From: Lithospermum erythrorhizon | Taxonomy: Eukaryota > Streptophyta > Magnoliopsida > Boraginales > Boraginaceae | Length of the DNA: 64,000 nucleotides | Direction of reading: 5' to 3' | NCBI GenBank assembly: GCA_019722365.1 | Contig: JADFUC010001889.1 | Coordinates: 558,001 to 622,000 of the forward strand | In this document: piece after piece, positions 1 to 12,927 of the stretch | Layout: the number at the start of each line of letters is the position of its first letter | How positions within the stretch are numbered: the stretch's first letter is position 1 | Program-made: the position numbers and the translations under genes | Notes under the pieces: generated by a model | Told to the model about the DNA's origin: nothing | Databases searched by the model: none | Seen by the model: the letters and a program-made list of their open reading frames with translations, nothing else

Positions 1-1068
1 TGTAGTAGATAACAACAAGACATGGCTGGGTTTGTCCACTAAAAATTGAAGGCCATTTTTTGTTAACTAGGGATGTTTAATCTCCATATTTATTTATCTA
101 ACTCTGTTGTACACTCCACATATTTTCTGATTGAATTTGTTTTTTTGAAGAAATTTGGCTTTGTTAATTTTAATATTCAGTTGATTTAGAGAATGTGCAT
201 CACTTCTCCTACAAGCTAGAACTACAAGTTATAATATTATAATAGGGGATAAAAAAATTAAAAATAGATAAAATAATAATTTTTCAATTCTCCTAAAATA
301 ATTTAATTCTAAAAAATTTGTATACCTCAAATTTATACCGATTTCTATAATATTTTTCATTCGAGCATTTTTCACGCACGAAAATTTTCTAAATACATGC
401 ATTTTTATATTTCGAAGAAATAATAAAGAAGTTCAAGTAAAGACATAAAAGTTCGATCCCTAAAATAAAAAAACGATTTGAAAGTGTATTTTAGAAAAAA
501 TTTAGAATAACTAATACACATGCTCTTAGATCTAGCTTTTGTTTTTTGATAAAAAAGATCTAGTTATAGAAGAATGATAATAAAAGAGAGGTAGTAAAAT
601 CCTATGACAAGAAATACTGTATTGAAACAGTTACCTCATAATAATGGTACCTAATTGTTAAAATGATATTATTGGATAGTGTACAGTGTTACTTAATTAC
701 CATTTAATCTAGACAGTTCATGAATGGTACTTTAATCCTTTTAACTCTTTTGCATATAGTAATATAGTCTCTTTTATTGAAATGGATTACTTTTATATAT
801 ATATATATATAGTCTCTTTTATGTCGATTGATAACGACAAAGTTGCAGTGTGGTTGATGTCCATCATAGCAACTTTCATCGAATAATCAAATGATATATT
901 GGGATTAAATTTCATTAAATTATATATAAAGATCAAATAGAAACCTTCACTATTTTCTAAAATAAATTTGAATAACTTGAAAATGGAATTCTTTCATATA
1001 TGAGTTTGGATAACTCGATCAAATACGCCAAGCAAGGCATCATAGTTCGTCTAATTTTAAGTGTAATA
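1..1068. other. AT-rich intergenic sequence, no gene seen
   Basis: No coding frame of note in six frames. There is a short TA microsatellite at about 796-811. Nothing else was recognised. Confidence 0.6.
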
Positions 1069-1306
1069 CCTCTATTCCATAAACATTGCAACTTTTTTTA
1101 TCTTTGAATTATTAAATTTTGAATTAATTAATTTTATATATGTTATATTATTATTTGAAAAATATATTAAATGCTAGATTTAATGTATTTTCTCTTAACA
1201 AGAATAATTGTGATTAAAATAAAAGCCAAACTTGTCTTAAGAATTCAAAATTAGTTAAATTTGATCATTGAAATCAAACTAGACAAGCTTGGTACGATGA
1301 AGGGAG
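1069..1306. mobile_element. Stowaway-like MITE
   Basis: The left end reads TA then CCTCTATTCCATAAACATTG and the right end reads ACGATGAAGGGAG then TA. These resemble the CTCCCTCCGTCCC / GGGAGTA ends of plant Stowaway (Tc1/mariner) MITEs, which insert at TA. At 238 bp with no coding capacity the length fits. Seen: both ends and the flanking TA. Known: the family's end consensus. The two ends are imperfect, so this is an old copy. Confidence 0.55.
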
Positions 1307-1835
1307 TATATGCTGCATAGTACACATGGAAACAGATGGGATTTAGTTGGACTACCCTTACGACAATTCACACCCTAATCTAGTAATATTATCGAGTAAG
1401 GTTGGAGCGGACACCGGGTAATTTGATCGACCATGGGGTTGACACTTTATTGAATTGGGTAATTATCAAGTTATTTCGTGTATTGTACTTTAACTCAAGT
1501 CTAACTCGATAGTCACGAAAGTGAGTATCAAATCAAACCGGCTTTTAGCCGAAAATCGAGCGAAAGTAATTGCCATGTTAATTTATACATAAAATATGTA
1601 AAAAGCTAAAAATGGGTCGTATTTTGACGAGTATCGAGTGCACGTACTTTATCGACTCGGATACTTACTTGATTGTTCAGAGTATCGAGCAATACATTGT
1701 ATGGGCCGGACTCGATAATCAATCGCTCGTGATAATCGAAGCCGGATTTTCATAACGAGTATCTCAAATTTAAGTCGAGGCTAATAGGACATGAGTCCAG
1801 TTCCATGTCTATTTATTGTTGAATCATACTCTACC

Positions 1836-1844
1836 ATCATTTTG
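1836..1844. repeat. MULE target-site duplication, left copy
   Basis: ATCATTTTG, identical to 3313-3321 on the other side of the element. Confidence 0.85.
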
Positions 1845-3312
1845 GAGAAATTTTGAAAACTAGCACATTTTGATCAAATTTTTCAATTTCTAGCACCATT
1901 GTAATTTTTTTTGCCTAAATGGTACATCCCCACTGTGAAAATAAAAAATGCCCCCTCTTCTTTCTTCTTCCCATTCCCTTTTCTTCCTCATCTTCTTCAA
2001 ATCATCCCTCCCCCTCCCCCCCACACACACACTCTACCAACGCTACCACAACTCCTTACCCGGCGACACACGCCCCACTTATTTCCCTCCCCCCTCAGAG
2101 ATTTTTTCTGCCACCCCCTCCCCTACACGCCGGGATCCGGCTTCCGCCTCACATTTTTTCTGATCCGCCCCCAACCCCGTGATTTTCTCCGACGCCCCTA
2201 CCACCCCTCAGAGCTGATTTGTTCCCCCTCACCCTACCTGAATTGCTACACCTTTCCCTCAAAATCTTAAATCGGCGACACACACCCCCCCTCTCCTTGC
2301 TTTTAATCGATGGAGATAGGGTTTCTTTTTAATTTTAAAGTGGTAGGGTTTCTTATAATTGTGGGTTAAGGTTTTAATGCGTCAAAGGGTGATCGGGGAC
2401 AAAAACGCTTTTGGGAAATCTGGGAGGTCATTGTGGAAGATTGTGGTGGTGATAAATTTCTGGTCGGTGCGATGTTTGGTGTTTGCGCGGTGGTGTTTGG
2501 TGAATACACTAATATACAACACTATACATCAAAATATTGCATATTAGTGTTTATCATGCTTTTTGGTGAAAGTTTGAGTTTAAGCGATTTTAATGGAACG
2601 GTGGATTGTTGCTGTCAGGAAGTGTGGTTTTTGATGTTTAGTGGCATTGGGTGAAAGTTTGAGTTTCGTGGCGGATGCTGGCGATAATTTTTGTCATGGT
2701 GGTAATTTTGTGTTTGGTGTTTTATGGTCAAGGGGGTCAAGCTTGGGGACAAAAAAGTAAGTGGTCGCGCGATGGTTTTTGCTGTCGTACGGTTTTTGGT
2801 GGTCGCTGAAGTGTGTTTCTGGTGGTTTATGGTTATAGGAGCCGCCTGGGACAAAAAGTAAAGCGGTCAGCAGATGGTTTTGGGTTGTCGCGGTGTTTGG
2901 TTATTATGGTCAGCGTACAAAAAGTAGGCGCGCGACGGGGTTTTTGTCACAAGCGGTGATATGTTTGTGCGTTGGTTGGTGGATTCGCAGTGGCGCGACA
3001 TGACGGGATGGCAGGTAAATAAAGTGAGCTGGTGATGCTGGGTTATAGTAGCCAAAGGATAAGGTCGTAGCAAACAAGGGAAGGGCAAAGGCAAGGGATA
3101 AACAGAAAGCAGCCAAGGTGGTGACGGATAGGTGTATAAATGGGGCAGGGGGTGTGGGTAGCGGGGATTTGGAGAAAAAATGATTGAAGGAAAGTGAAAG
3201 CATTTTTGTCCTTTCTTTCATAGGAAGATTTTTGCCATTTAGGCAAAAAAATTGGAAGGGTCTTAGAAATTGATAAAAAGTGTTGACTTAGTACTACTAT
3301 CCAAAATTTGTC
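1845..3312. mobile_element. Non-autonomous Mutator-like element (MULE)
   Basis: A 1468-bp element bounded by a perfect 9-bp direct repeat, ATCATTTTG, at 1836-1844 and 3313-3321. Nine-bp target duplications are the hallmark of MULEs. The ends form terminal inverted repeats of about 110 bp (1845-1955 and 3195-3312): they begin GAGAAATTTTG and GACAAATTTTG, and both carry a near-identical TTTTTTTGCCTAAATGG block. The interior is far more GC-rich than its flanks, C-rich on the left and G-rich on the right. It holds degenerate tandem units around the motif GACAAAAAGTAA (about 2748, 2850 and 2914). No transposase is present; the open frames in it are low-complexity and unlikely to be genes. Confidence 0.85.
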
Positions 3313-3321
3313 ATCATTTTG
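3313..3321. repeat. MULE target-site duplication, right copy
   Basis: ATCATTTTG, identical to 1836-1844. Confidence 0.85.
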
Positions 3322-3460
3322 GGTACGAGTAGAGTCATTTAAGCATCAAACGGACGTTCATCCTCTGCTCGACTTCCTCTCGTAATGGGCAAGATGACCC
3401 AATATACCTGCATCACTATGGGAAGACGTAACCCCGAGTTTGCCTCTGCTAAAGGGATAA

Positions 3461-4269
3461 TGTTGAAATATGAGATATCATATCTCATAAATATGCCCGT
3501 TGAACAAGTTGATTGTACAACCGATTTAATCATTTAAAGTATAAGTTTAGATATAATGCTCGATCATTTGACAATCGACATATTAAGATATTCTGGTGAT
3601 CGACATTAGGTCATACGGCTTACTAGGGTCCGCTCATAATCTATATATTAATTTGATGTTCGGTTAACATAAATTAATATATTACTCTTGTCAATCGAGA
3701 ATAAGAGGTCACATACGACAACATGATCAAACTATAATACGATTATAACTTTTCGGTACGGTTGCAGAATCAGAAGGAACATTATAGCAAATTCAATTAT
3801 GAAATTTCAACCCCTAGCGCCCACTTTGAGGATGAAAGGGAGGAGATGAAATAGTTTCACCACATCATTTTGAGGGTTTAAATTTTAGGACTTGAAGTGC
3901 CTATATAAAGGGGCTTAAGGTGAGATTATTATTTGCTCATTACAAAGAAAAGATGAAAATGCAAAATCTCTCTCCCTCCCATTCCTTTTGGTCGACTATA
4001 GTAGAGGAAAAATCACATTGGATTTTTTCAGCTCTTGCTTCCTAGTTTAAACTTTAATTGTTCTAGTAAAACCGACCGGGCGGTTTGACCAATTGTTGGT
4101 GGGATCTAGAGACAACCTACTTTGGGTTGTTTGGAGTTCCCGATTATTATTCCACAGAAGTATGCGTGTAAGGTATACGTAATCTCTGATTAAATTACTA
4201 TTTTTATAATCTCATAGAGTCCCTGATAATCGGTTTAGATAAATGTTATTTTAATCCGTAAATCCAACA
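3461..4269 (+). repeat. 5' LTR of the copia element
   Basis: Starts TGTTGAAATATGAGATATCA and ends TAAATCCAACA. It matches 11526-12296 over its length, including the shared ATGCCCGTTGAACAA block near the start and the CTCTCTCCCTCC block after the probable TATA region (CTATATAAAG at about 3901). Confidence 0.85.
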
Positions 4270-4270
4270 G

Positions 4271-4282
4271 TGGTACAGAGTA
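4271..4282 (+). other. Primer-binding site (initiator Met tRNA type)
   Basis: TGGTACAGAGTA lies one base after the 5' LTR. The plant consensus is TGGTATCAGAGC; two bases are missing here. Confidence 0.65.
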
Positions 4283-7117
4283 AGGTTGGAGTTTTATAAT
4301 TACGTAATTATGATATATAAATTATTTATATGTTTAGATTTGAATTGATATGTCAGAAATTGCTATTTGATATTTGTTTAATTCAATTTATGATATATGT
4401 GATTAATTGAATCAAATATGATTAATTGTTAATCAAAAATTCGAGATTTTTATGTAGTTAAATCAGAAATATTTTTCTGGATTTTACATAATTTTTTTGG
4501 ATTTTTTTGAATTAATTTTTGTATTAGCAAAATATTTCAATCGATACAAAATACATTAAAGTGCATTAATCCAGATTAATTACTGAACTTTAATTTGTAT
4601 GTAGCATATAGTTAAATCAACAATATTTTTTTAGAATTTTTAGAATTTTCTAGGAATTTTTCGAGCAAAAAATTTACATCAGTTTTAATTTCGAATCGAT
4701 CAAAACTGATCGATTTGTCAAAAACTCAACCAAAATCGCTCGCAGAACAAGGGCGGCGCTGAGATCAACCAGAATTCGAGGTTGACGTCAAGATGGGGGC
4801 GAGCCAGTTGATGACGCTATTTGCCACGCTATCAGCCGACGCGTATTACCGCCAACTTTACGCTGCATGCCATCCACGCACGCGGCGTGCATCGGCAATC
4901 GAAGTTACCTCGGTCTTGACCGTCCGACCGAATTGACTCATTTCTACCGGTTTCAATCTGCATACTGGACCGAATCTAGTTACCGACCCGACCCCTTTGT
5001 CGACTGAACCCATTTGACTTCCGAATCGACCCACCGCCTAGTTCGCCGGGGGCTTCGACATCGCGAGATCAAATCACGGCTCACCAATTGCATAATTTGG
5101 GTCGATAGCTGCTGGCCTCAATAGTTAATAATAGTTTCTTAAGTTTAATTATAATTTGATTTTGAACAAAAATTTCATAATTGACTTTGTTAATTATTAT
5201 GGCAGATATTAATAATCCTAAAGTTGATATTATTTAATTATTTTGGCAAATATTAATAATCCTAAATTATTAATTAGATTTTATTTTGATAAAAATTCTA
5301 ATTAACTTAGGATAAGAGACTTGTTTCCAAAATGAGCTAAAAGAAGTTTTGACTTTATTTTATGCTCGATTTTGCTCAAATTGATATTTTGATTAAAATT
5401 GTGTCGAGTCAATTTTAAGTTGAAAGTTGTTTCAATGAATTAAATATAACTATTTTAATTATTCCAATTTGATTGGAGGAAGTTTTAATTGAGATTTTGA
5501 ATCTAGTTAAAACTTAGATAACTATTTAACTATATTTAAATAATTATAGTTTTATTAGAGGTAGTTAATTGGTATTTTGAATACAATTAAATTGAGAAGA
5601 TAATTTAATTAAATTTCTAATATTGATTAGAAATTGTAATTAAAATTATAATAAGAATTGAATATTTTAATATGAGATTTTGAATTATTTGATAATTGAA
5701 GTTTTAAGAGTGGCTGAATTAAAGAGTGTAAAATAAATAAATAGTAATTTTTTTAAAAAAAATACTTATTATTTTTATTAATTGTTAATACACTTAAAAA
5801 TATTTTAAGTGATATATTTGAATTTAATTCAAATAAATATTTTAATACTAAGGATATTCAATTGTTTATTCATATCATTTATCATTCAACATATTTTAGA
5901 TCTATGTTGTACCTCTACATTTGGCTTCATCCACGCTATATATCCCAAATATAATTAGCTATTCACGTATAATATATCAGAGCATTGATGGATGCCATGA
6001 GACTAGTGATATGAATTATTCATATTTTAGAAATACGACCTATAAATTGTGTTAGAGAAAACGGCTTGGGTTGGTTTTGCCTTTTGGCTAGTGAATGACC
6101 TGCATGTTAATTAGTTACTATTTAAATGTAATTAATTAAAATATGGAAACCCATCAGAGGAGCCAGGCAAGAATGAAGACTTATTAGAAACTTGACATAG
6201 TTGGAAACTTGTCTAGTTTAATTTTTTTTTCTTTGAAGTCATATCACGAATCACAATATGTGTTATATTTAATCTTATGATTAGTGTAATATCTATTTTG
6301 CTTGTTTGAATATGTATGCTTGTATGATCATCGCATTATTAAATGTAACTAATCCCACCTTAAATTAAGTAGACTTTGCTACTCAACTCTAAAGCCAGAC
6401 GAGCCTCGCTATAGCCGGACTCACCAGACGTAGATGTATCACAATTAAGGTGTCTTTCTTATGGGGTGCTTATACTATCTCAATGGCCAGACTGGGCTAT
6501 AAACATCCAATCTAACTATTGCTCGTAGACGCCAAGAAGTTAAACGCGATTTCCAATCATCGACTTCGGGGCCTATCGACAAAAAGAGGTTACTATACGC
6601 CTAGATGAACTTTAAGTGACACCTAGAGTTTTGTTTGACATAATTAGTAGAGAATACTTACTTATGTGATTGAGAGTTGAAATGTGATGCTGCGTGGCCG
6701 CTGCTCACCTCTCGCTATGTAGGATCTTGGTATAATTAGCAGTTGCTTTCAAGGATTTGTAAGTACAAGTATTCAATTCTTTCATTGTGACAAGAATTTA
6801 TGAGATGTAAGGTTTTATCTTTGCATATAGTATTTATGACACCTTTATACCAATATTGTCTAATTATTTATCATATGAGCATTTAATATAAATTATTACA
6901 AATGTGTAATCAAATTAAGGAAATGTTCCTTAATGACTTACAATTTGAGTTGAGAACTCAATGCCCCTGTATTAAAAGTTAAGAATGTATGACATACTTA
7001 ACAAAAATATTTAAATAATACCATTCTTCTAGACTTGATCACATAAGGATAAAGTTGTGAACTTAGATTCGATAAGACAAGTTTATGATTGAGATTTTGA
7101 ATCTTAAAATAAAGGTG
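4283..7117. other. Copia leader / unassigned AT-rich interior
   Basis: No long coding frame. A GC-richer patch at about 4740-5060 contains no recognisable domain. Pieces may be older insertions that I could not classify. Confidence 0.4.
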
Positions 7118-7122
7118 ATTAT

Positions 7123-8307
7123 TGATAAGTGTATTTTATATTATATTTTTGAGGTCTAATTGATAATATTTTTATGCTATATTAGTTTTATTTGATATGA
7201 ATTACACTTATTTTTATCCAATTGTGAATTAAGGAATTGATGGATAAATTATAGGAATATTGGAGCAATTCTCTAATATAGAATCCACAAGCTTTTAGTA
7301 TCAACTCATTAAAGACCAAAATGATATCCAAAATGAGTTTAAGGTCCAAGCCAAGAAGCCTAAAAGAAGGAGCCCATTAGATATGTGTATTGAGACTTGA
7401 GAGGGAAAAGTTGGCTGGCTACCTTTGGATTGGGCCCCACAATTTGTTGTCTATTGAAGACAAAGGGCTTCAACTCCTGTAGAAAGAATAAAAGGTGCCG
7501 TTCACGCAGCAAGTTAGGGGAGGCACACGCACCAAATCATACGCACGAACATCGAAGTCATATCACATCCACTAGTCTTTATTATTTCTCGGATGCTTTT
7601 CAATAATTTTATTTATTTGTTTTCGCTTGTAATTATGAACTAATTTGTTATTAGTCACGACCGTATGTAGTTAGATTTAAATATTTATTTTTGTGTGAGA
7701 TTTATTTATCGTTTATTTATAATTCTAATTATTGTACTTAATTACTTTTCATTAATCGACTATTAAGGAATTGCTTCCATAAGCCGATTAATCAAGGTAG
7801 ATGTGTGACTACTTAGGAAAAGAATAATTAGAACACGTGTTTCATTTACCATAGATATATACGCATACTAATGCGTTATAAGGCTAATGTTTTCATTCCT
7901 AAGCTCAATATTTTAAACTATCATGTAGACATAGTGTAGCTGCGAGCCGAGGTTAGTATTACTCTAGTGAGAATATTAATATTTTAGAATCCTCTTGTTA
8001 TGAATTGATAAATAATCCCATAGTTAACTAAATACGACGATCTAACGAAATCATGTGTCCTGGCTAACTTTCGTATTATTAATTAATATTTGTTACTGTT
8101 GTTTTTTTAGTTATTTAATTCAGTTCTTTATTAGTTTACTTTGGTACCTTAATTATTTTAAATTATTAATTGTTGTTTAGTTAATTAAGGAAGCCTAAAA
8201 CGAACTAGTACTCAATAAATTGGAATTTGTATATTTATTACTCACTTTTTTTACTATATTACTTCGACACTACCCGACTCATCTCAAACACATAAAATGT
8301 GTTGTCA
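7123..8307 (+). mobile_element. Solo LTR nested in the copia element
   Basis: A 1185-bp segment starting TGATAAGTGTATTTTATA and ending GTTGTCA, flanked by a perfect 5-bp duplication ATTAT at 7118-7122 and 8308-8312. There is no coding sequence, PBS or second LTR, so it is a solo LTR left by LTR-LTR recombination. The start resembles LTRs of plant Ty3/gypsy Tat/Ogre-type elements; that family assignment is inference. A small open frame inside it (7397-7606) has no recognisable domain. Confidence 0.7.
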
Positions 8308-8312
8308 ATTAT

Positions 8313-10470
8313 GCTACTAATATAATTGTATATTATTTCATAGCCATCAAATGTAATCCATATGAGACAGTTGTGATTCATGATCTCAACTGAAAGTCGA
8401 TGATGCCAATAAGAATAACATATCATATATTATCTCATGGCTATCATACAAGTCTTTTGAACTTGGTAGTTTTTCATTTTATAAAAATGAAATATTGAGC
8501 GTATGGTTCCTGCAACCTATAAACGACGATGTCTATTTTCTTTGTGTAATAGCACAATAAGTTGTGATATTGAGTACATATGGAACTAATATTTGAGATG
8601 AGTGACTTGTTTCACTCCTTTCAAGCATGGGCAGTGGGAGGTAAGTATACTTGAGAAATTGAAAAGTAAGGACTCTTGAGCCGTTTACCTAAGAATGTCA
8701 AGCTTGATGCCACCGGGGCTTAAGCTGATAATTACTCGCAGAATTCAATGATTTGCCTTACATATTTTCGAAGTATGTATGACAAATAAAGTAATAGCAT
8801 TGAAGGAGAAATAAGTGGTCCCAGTTGTTGAAATCATTTTCAAACTGTGATAAGACTTTTCTTATAATCTATTATAAGGAATGATTTGATGCTTAAGCAT
8901 TGCCCTTGAATTACCTTGACATGAATGACTCAAGTCGAACTATACATTCATGTGTTCCTATTCTACAAGAATGTCTTGTAAAAAGGAATATAGTTCAACT
9001 TCTCTTCTTCAAGAAATGGGTAACGAACAGTACTTAAGGTTACTCTCAATATTGCAACTTTGAACGAAATTTAGATGTCCATATCTTAAGAAGATGGACT
9101 GAGTCAACTCTCACTAGTATTAGTTGATAAATGTATTATCTTGACATATACATGTCAACTTAAGAAAACAGTTACAAATTGATTAATAATAACATGGAAC
9201 TGTCCACGGTTATAATGTATTAGATTGATGAGTATAAATCATCTGAGGAATGAGACTCCATATGATGACTCTTTATATGATGCGGGGTGACAGATATAAG
9301 AGAATGTATTGAACTGCCCAAGTATTATTAAATAACTTTCTATATACACATTTAAGAGATTCCGCACTCACCTTTATACAGATTATTCATAACAATATGA
9401 ATGAATCAGACTCCTGCAAATGATTTTAAGAAATCATTAGATATGAAATACAAAGATCATGAACAAGTACAGACTATGTTCAGATCTATTTCATAAGTTT
9501 TCTTCTAGTTATAAGACGTTAGAGAATGCATGTTTCTAAGTAATGATTCCATGTGAATGGGTACTTGACATCTGTATTCTGTCGTGAGCAAGAAATGTCT
9601 TAGGTAATGATCCTTCAAGGATAGGTACTTGACATTTCTGGAGGGACACTCACATCTTAAAAATTAGAATAAATGAAATTAGTATATCATTAATATTCAA
9701 GTAGTGGACTTGAGATATTTGAGTATAAAAGGAGTAAAATCTTCTTTGGAGAAAGAAGATGAACTAAGAGTTCAAAAGGTCAGTTGGAGCTTAACGACAC
9801 AAATCATTGTATGTATGTGATATACAAGTTACTAAGGAAAAGGACCTTACCATATTTGAGTTGTCGATGGTATGGTCGTAAACATTTACTTTAGTAAGGA
9901 GATATACAATATGGATTAAGCTCGATATAACAGTTATATATGATAAATGTTATGGAGTTTAAAAGTGAATAAACTAAAATTAGACAAATTCTTTGTTTGA
10001 ACTTGACATGTCTAATGAGGATCTTCTCCCACTTAGATCTCATATAGAATGTCACGTTAACCATTACCAGAACAATTCCTCTGAGGAGTCATGAATTGTT
10101 ATGAGTGATACTTCAAGTAATGGAAAGAGAATAGAGGTAATAATGAAATTGTTCGGGGTTAGTTCTAGAAGATCAATTGTTGATCCTTCTACAATGTTTA
10201 GTTATCGAACTAAATGAACTTTATGGTAACTATGAAAATTATTCCACGAGGTGTACCATAGCCAATACAACCGAGATTCTATCAGCCATAGGGTAATATA
10301 AGAAGCTGAATCATGAAGATTGCTACCTTGACAGTAAAATAGTTTGATTGTTGAAGATAGCATAAGGATATCCAAGGAGTTGGATAGTATATAAGATATA
10401 CGTCCATAACTCAAATTTAAGGAAGATGGGATGGGGCAGATCATGTTCTGAACATGATGAAAACCTATGG
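8313..10470 (+). pseudogene. Probable copia gag-pol remnants, unreadable
   Basis: This is the interior of the copia element upstream of the readable reverse transcriptase part, and by position should hold gag, protease and integrase. Stops occur in all frames and I could not place a domain with confidence. Confidence 0.35.
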
Positions 10471-10800
10471 ACGTGTAACAACGTCATATCTACCAGGATT
10501 AAGTTAGCCATTAACACCACTATATCGAGAATGTTTTGATATATGGATGTAAAGACTATTCTTGAGAATGATGGTTACAAGATGATGTGTGCATGACACA
10601 GTCACTTTATTTTACATGTTCTTATAGATCTAAATGCATGCAAGCTTCAAAGATTAACTTACGGAGTTAAGCTAGCATTTTGAAGCTGTTCTCTCTTGAA
10701 TGATTAGAATACCTCATTGAATCAAAATGGAAAACCTGAATGATGCATGATTTAGTAGGAGGAAGCTTAGTTTTAATTTCTTCCGTAAACTTATTTGAAT
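10470..10800 (+). pseudogene. Copia reverse transcriptase fragment
   Basis: Translating piecewise gives MDVKT at 10543, corresponding to the copia RT motif MDVKTAFLNG, where the tail reads ILEND instead. From about 10632, KACKLQRLTYGVKLA matches the KLxKSIYGLKQAS block that follows about 30-40 codons later in copia RTs. At about 10755, VGGSLV leads into the position of the YVDD region, which is not preserved. Several stops and frameshifts separate the pieces, so no active enzyme can be made. Confidence 0.7.
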
Positions 10801-11525
10801 ATCAACTTCTTATTCAAAAATAAGTTTACCTTATCATTTGTTATTGAACAATGATGTCGTTATTATTAGAATAACAAAATTGGTTCCACTAAGCAATAAG
10901 GCATGAATATTTGTGGATCCACGTTCGAGGATCCAAACAAGAAATTCTATATTGAGCGAAATGCGAGATTCTTGTCCACACAATCGGGTGTCCACTAATT
11001 GTCGAGCACCAAATTAGTTAGTATATGAATGGCTATACGGATCCGTTTCTTGGATCGAGGAAGGAGTTATGATTATCAAATCTAATCAATCACATGAGTA
11101 TGCATGTCGAAATAGTGTTCGAATGCATGGCTGGACTTGACCGCCTTGAGAAACTTAGAAGATAGTAAATCTGTGTCATAAGGTGTTTTTCACAAAACTT
11201 ATATTAAATGACGATTCTTAGACCTGCATGATAGTATTTCACTTTACGGGAGTAATGTACTTAGACCATGTCAAACCTCTTCCGAAACAGGAGGACTATA
11301 ACGGTATCGTGTTGGGTATACTACAAATGTAGTTGCGAAAATGGTTGTACATGGAGGATTCGTGCAAGCTGGATATATGATCGAGATTCGGCCTCTTGGA
11401 GAATTAATGGTCATTATGATGCGCATCTCTAGTATAGTACTAGAATAACATTAATTCATACAACTAAGAAAAGAACGGGTGCAAGAGTATGGTGAAATAA
11501 GTAATCGTCCAAGGACAATTGGGAG

Positions 11526-12296
11526 TGTTGAAAATATGAGATATCAGATCTCATAAATATGCCCGTTGAACAATTTGATTGTACAACCGATTTACTCATT
11601 TAAAGTATAAAGTTCGGTTATTTTGATTGTTGGAATGATTGACATATTATGATTAACTCACATTGACATTAGAGTTATGATGAGCTTTGAAATTAAAACT
11701 GCATGTCTATATATTAATATGATGTTACGGTAAGCAAAAATTAATATATTATACTTGTCGGTCGAGCTTTAGGAGTCCTGGCAACGACAACATGATAAAA
11801 GCTATGTCGTTTATAAGCTTTCGGATTAAAATGTAAGTGAAAACATTTGGAATTTGACCCCCAAGCCGACTTTGAGGATTAAAGGGCAATTGAAATAGTT
11901 TCATAACAATCACTTTGAGGAATTTAATTAGAGGCTTGAAGTCTTTTTATATAAAGGGGAACTTGGGTAGAGATTATTATTTGCTTATTCACTTTGCACT
12001 TTCATTCTCATCTTTTGAGAAAAGATGAGAAGACAAAATCTCTCTCCCTCCTATTTCTTTTGGTCGACTACAATACATTTGGATTTTCTTCAGGCTCTTG
12101 CTTCTTGGTTAAAAGCTTTTATTTGTTACAGTAAAAGCCAGGCAAAGTGTTTGATCAATCGTTGGTGTAGGCTATCTCTTTGTTCGGAGTTTATAGGTTA
12201 TTATTGAAATTTATTCTGAGGTATGAGTTGTCTAATCTGTAGAGTTCTTGATGTCAATTTAAATAAATATTATTTTAATCCCTAAAAAACCCAACA
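11526..12296 (+). repeat. 3' LTR of the copia element
   Basis: Starts TGTTGAAAATATGAG and ends AAAACCCAACA, followed by the GATAA duplication. It is preceded by a purine-rich tract (AATTGGGAG) in the polypurine-tract position. A short frame at 12025-12207 is LTR sequence, not a gene. Confidence 0.85.
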
Positions 12297-12589
12297 GATA
12301 AAACTAACTCCACGTATGACCATATAAAACCGATAATACATTTTATACGGTCGATCTTTTAGAAAATAAAGCTCCCCGTGTGAAATAGACGATCTTTGTA
12401 TTGTTTCGAAGGATTTGTATACAATCCGCTGCGTGGATTTAGATTTCCCCTTTAGTTAGCTAAATATGGAATCGAGAATCATTCAACCATTCATATGATT
12501 TAAAAAATTTCATGTGTGATTCTCATATTTATTTTCTAAGGTTACCAAAACTCACTTTCTATGAGTATAATAAAATAAAAATAACAATA
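12297..12589. other. Intergenic, nothing recognised
   Basis: Begins with the copia target duplication. No coding or repeat signature was found. Confidence 0.5.
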
Positions 12590-12671
12590 CTCCTTCCCTC
12601 CCCTGAAAATGATCTATTTTACTATTTTTTATTTCCCATAACTTATTCGATTTGACCAGTGTTTATGTATA

Positions 12672-12689
12672 TATTTTAGGAAACAAGTC
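12672..12689. repeat. 18-bp direct repeat, left copy
   Basis: TATTTTAGGAAACAAGTC, identical to 12928-12945. It flanks the insertion at 12690-12927. Confidence 0.95.
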
Positions 12690-12927
12690 CACGAGACACG
12701 CATCTCATTGAATAGAATTAGCCCACTTCTTGATGCCCAGCATAATGTCAGCGTAGAGTTCGATCACAGCGTGCTTAGTAATTATTCTTGAATCAGTCGT
12801 CTTTTTCGATTGATGAGGTTACACAGCTATCTTTGGGCCAGCTGTGTATGGGAGGTAGCTCTGGACATCGAGAGAGCGCGTCTGGATAACCTCACGCATT
12901 GGTGATGGGTAGCCCGTGTGACGCCCG
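12690..12927. other. 238-bp insertion of unknown origin, foldable
   Basis: Lies between two perfect 18-bp direct repeats and is more GC-rich than its surroundings. It can fold as a three-way junction: closing stem TGAGGTTA/TAACCTCA (12814-12821 with 12887-12894), hairpin TACACAGCT/AGCTGTGTA (12820-12828 with 12840-12848) and a smaller hairpin GCTCT/AGAGC (12858-12862 with 12873-12877). There is no poly(A) or poly(T) next to either repeat and no convincing A/B box pair. It may be a retroposed RNA, a SINE of unknown family or repair filler DNA; I cannot decide. Confidence 0.6.

Larger units (their letters stand above)
3461..12296 (+). mobile_element. Ty1/copia LTR retrotransposon, degraded, both LTRs present
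   Basis: An 8.8-kb element flanked by a perfect 5-bp duplication GATAA (3456-3460 and 12297-12301). Both LTRs start TGTTGAAA and end CCAACA. A PBS-like sequence, TGGTACAGAG, follows the 5' LTR at 4271, resembling the initiator-Met tRNA complement TGGTATCAGAGC with a 2-base loss. The interior has no long frame, but copia reverse transcriptase remnants are readable near 10.5-10.8 kb. A solo LTR of another family sits inside at 7123-8307. After subtracting it, the stretch between PBS and RT is still unusually long for copia, so more insertions or a long leader are likely. The LTRs have diverged clearly, so the insertion is old. Confidence 0.85.

Noticed and set aside
440..470. AGTTCGATCCCTAA as a tRNA T-arm
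   Set aside because: No acceptor, D-arm or anticodon arm upstream; chance B-box-like match.
1911..2270. 119-codon open frame rich in Pro, Thr and His, plus two overlapping frames
   Set aside because: Low-complexity C-rich sequence inside the MULE, in several overlapping frames; no domain, no plausible gene context.
2867..3246. Minus-strand frames of 67-103 codons
   Set aside because: They mirror the C-rich left half of the MULE through its inverted structure; composition explains the openness.
12690..12927. C/D snoRNA or hammerhead ribozyme, suggested by TTGATGAGG
   Set aside because: A C-box-like TGATGA is present, but no D box with terminal stem and no GAAA core in the required positions; kept only as an unknown structured insertion.
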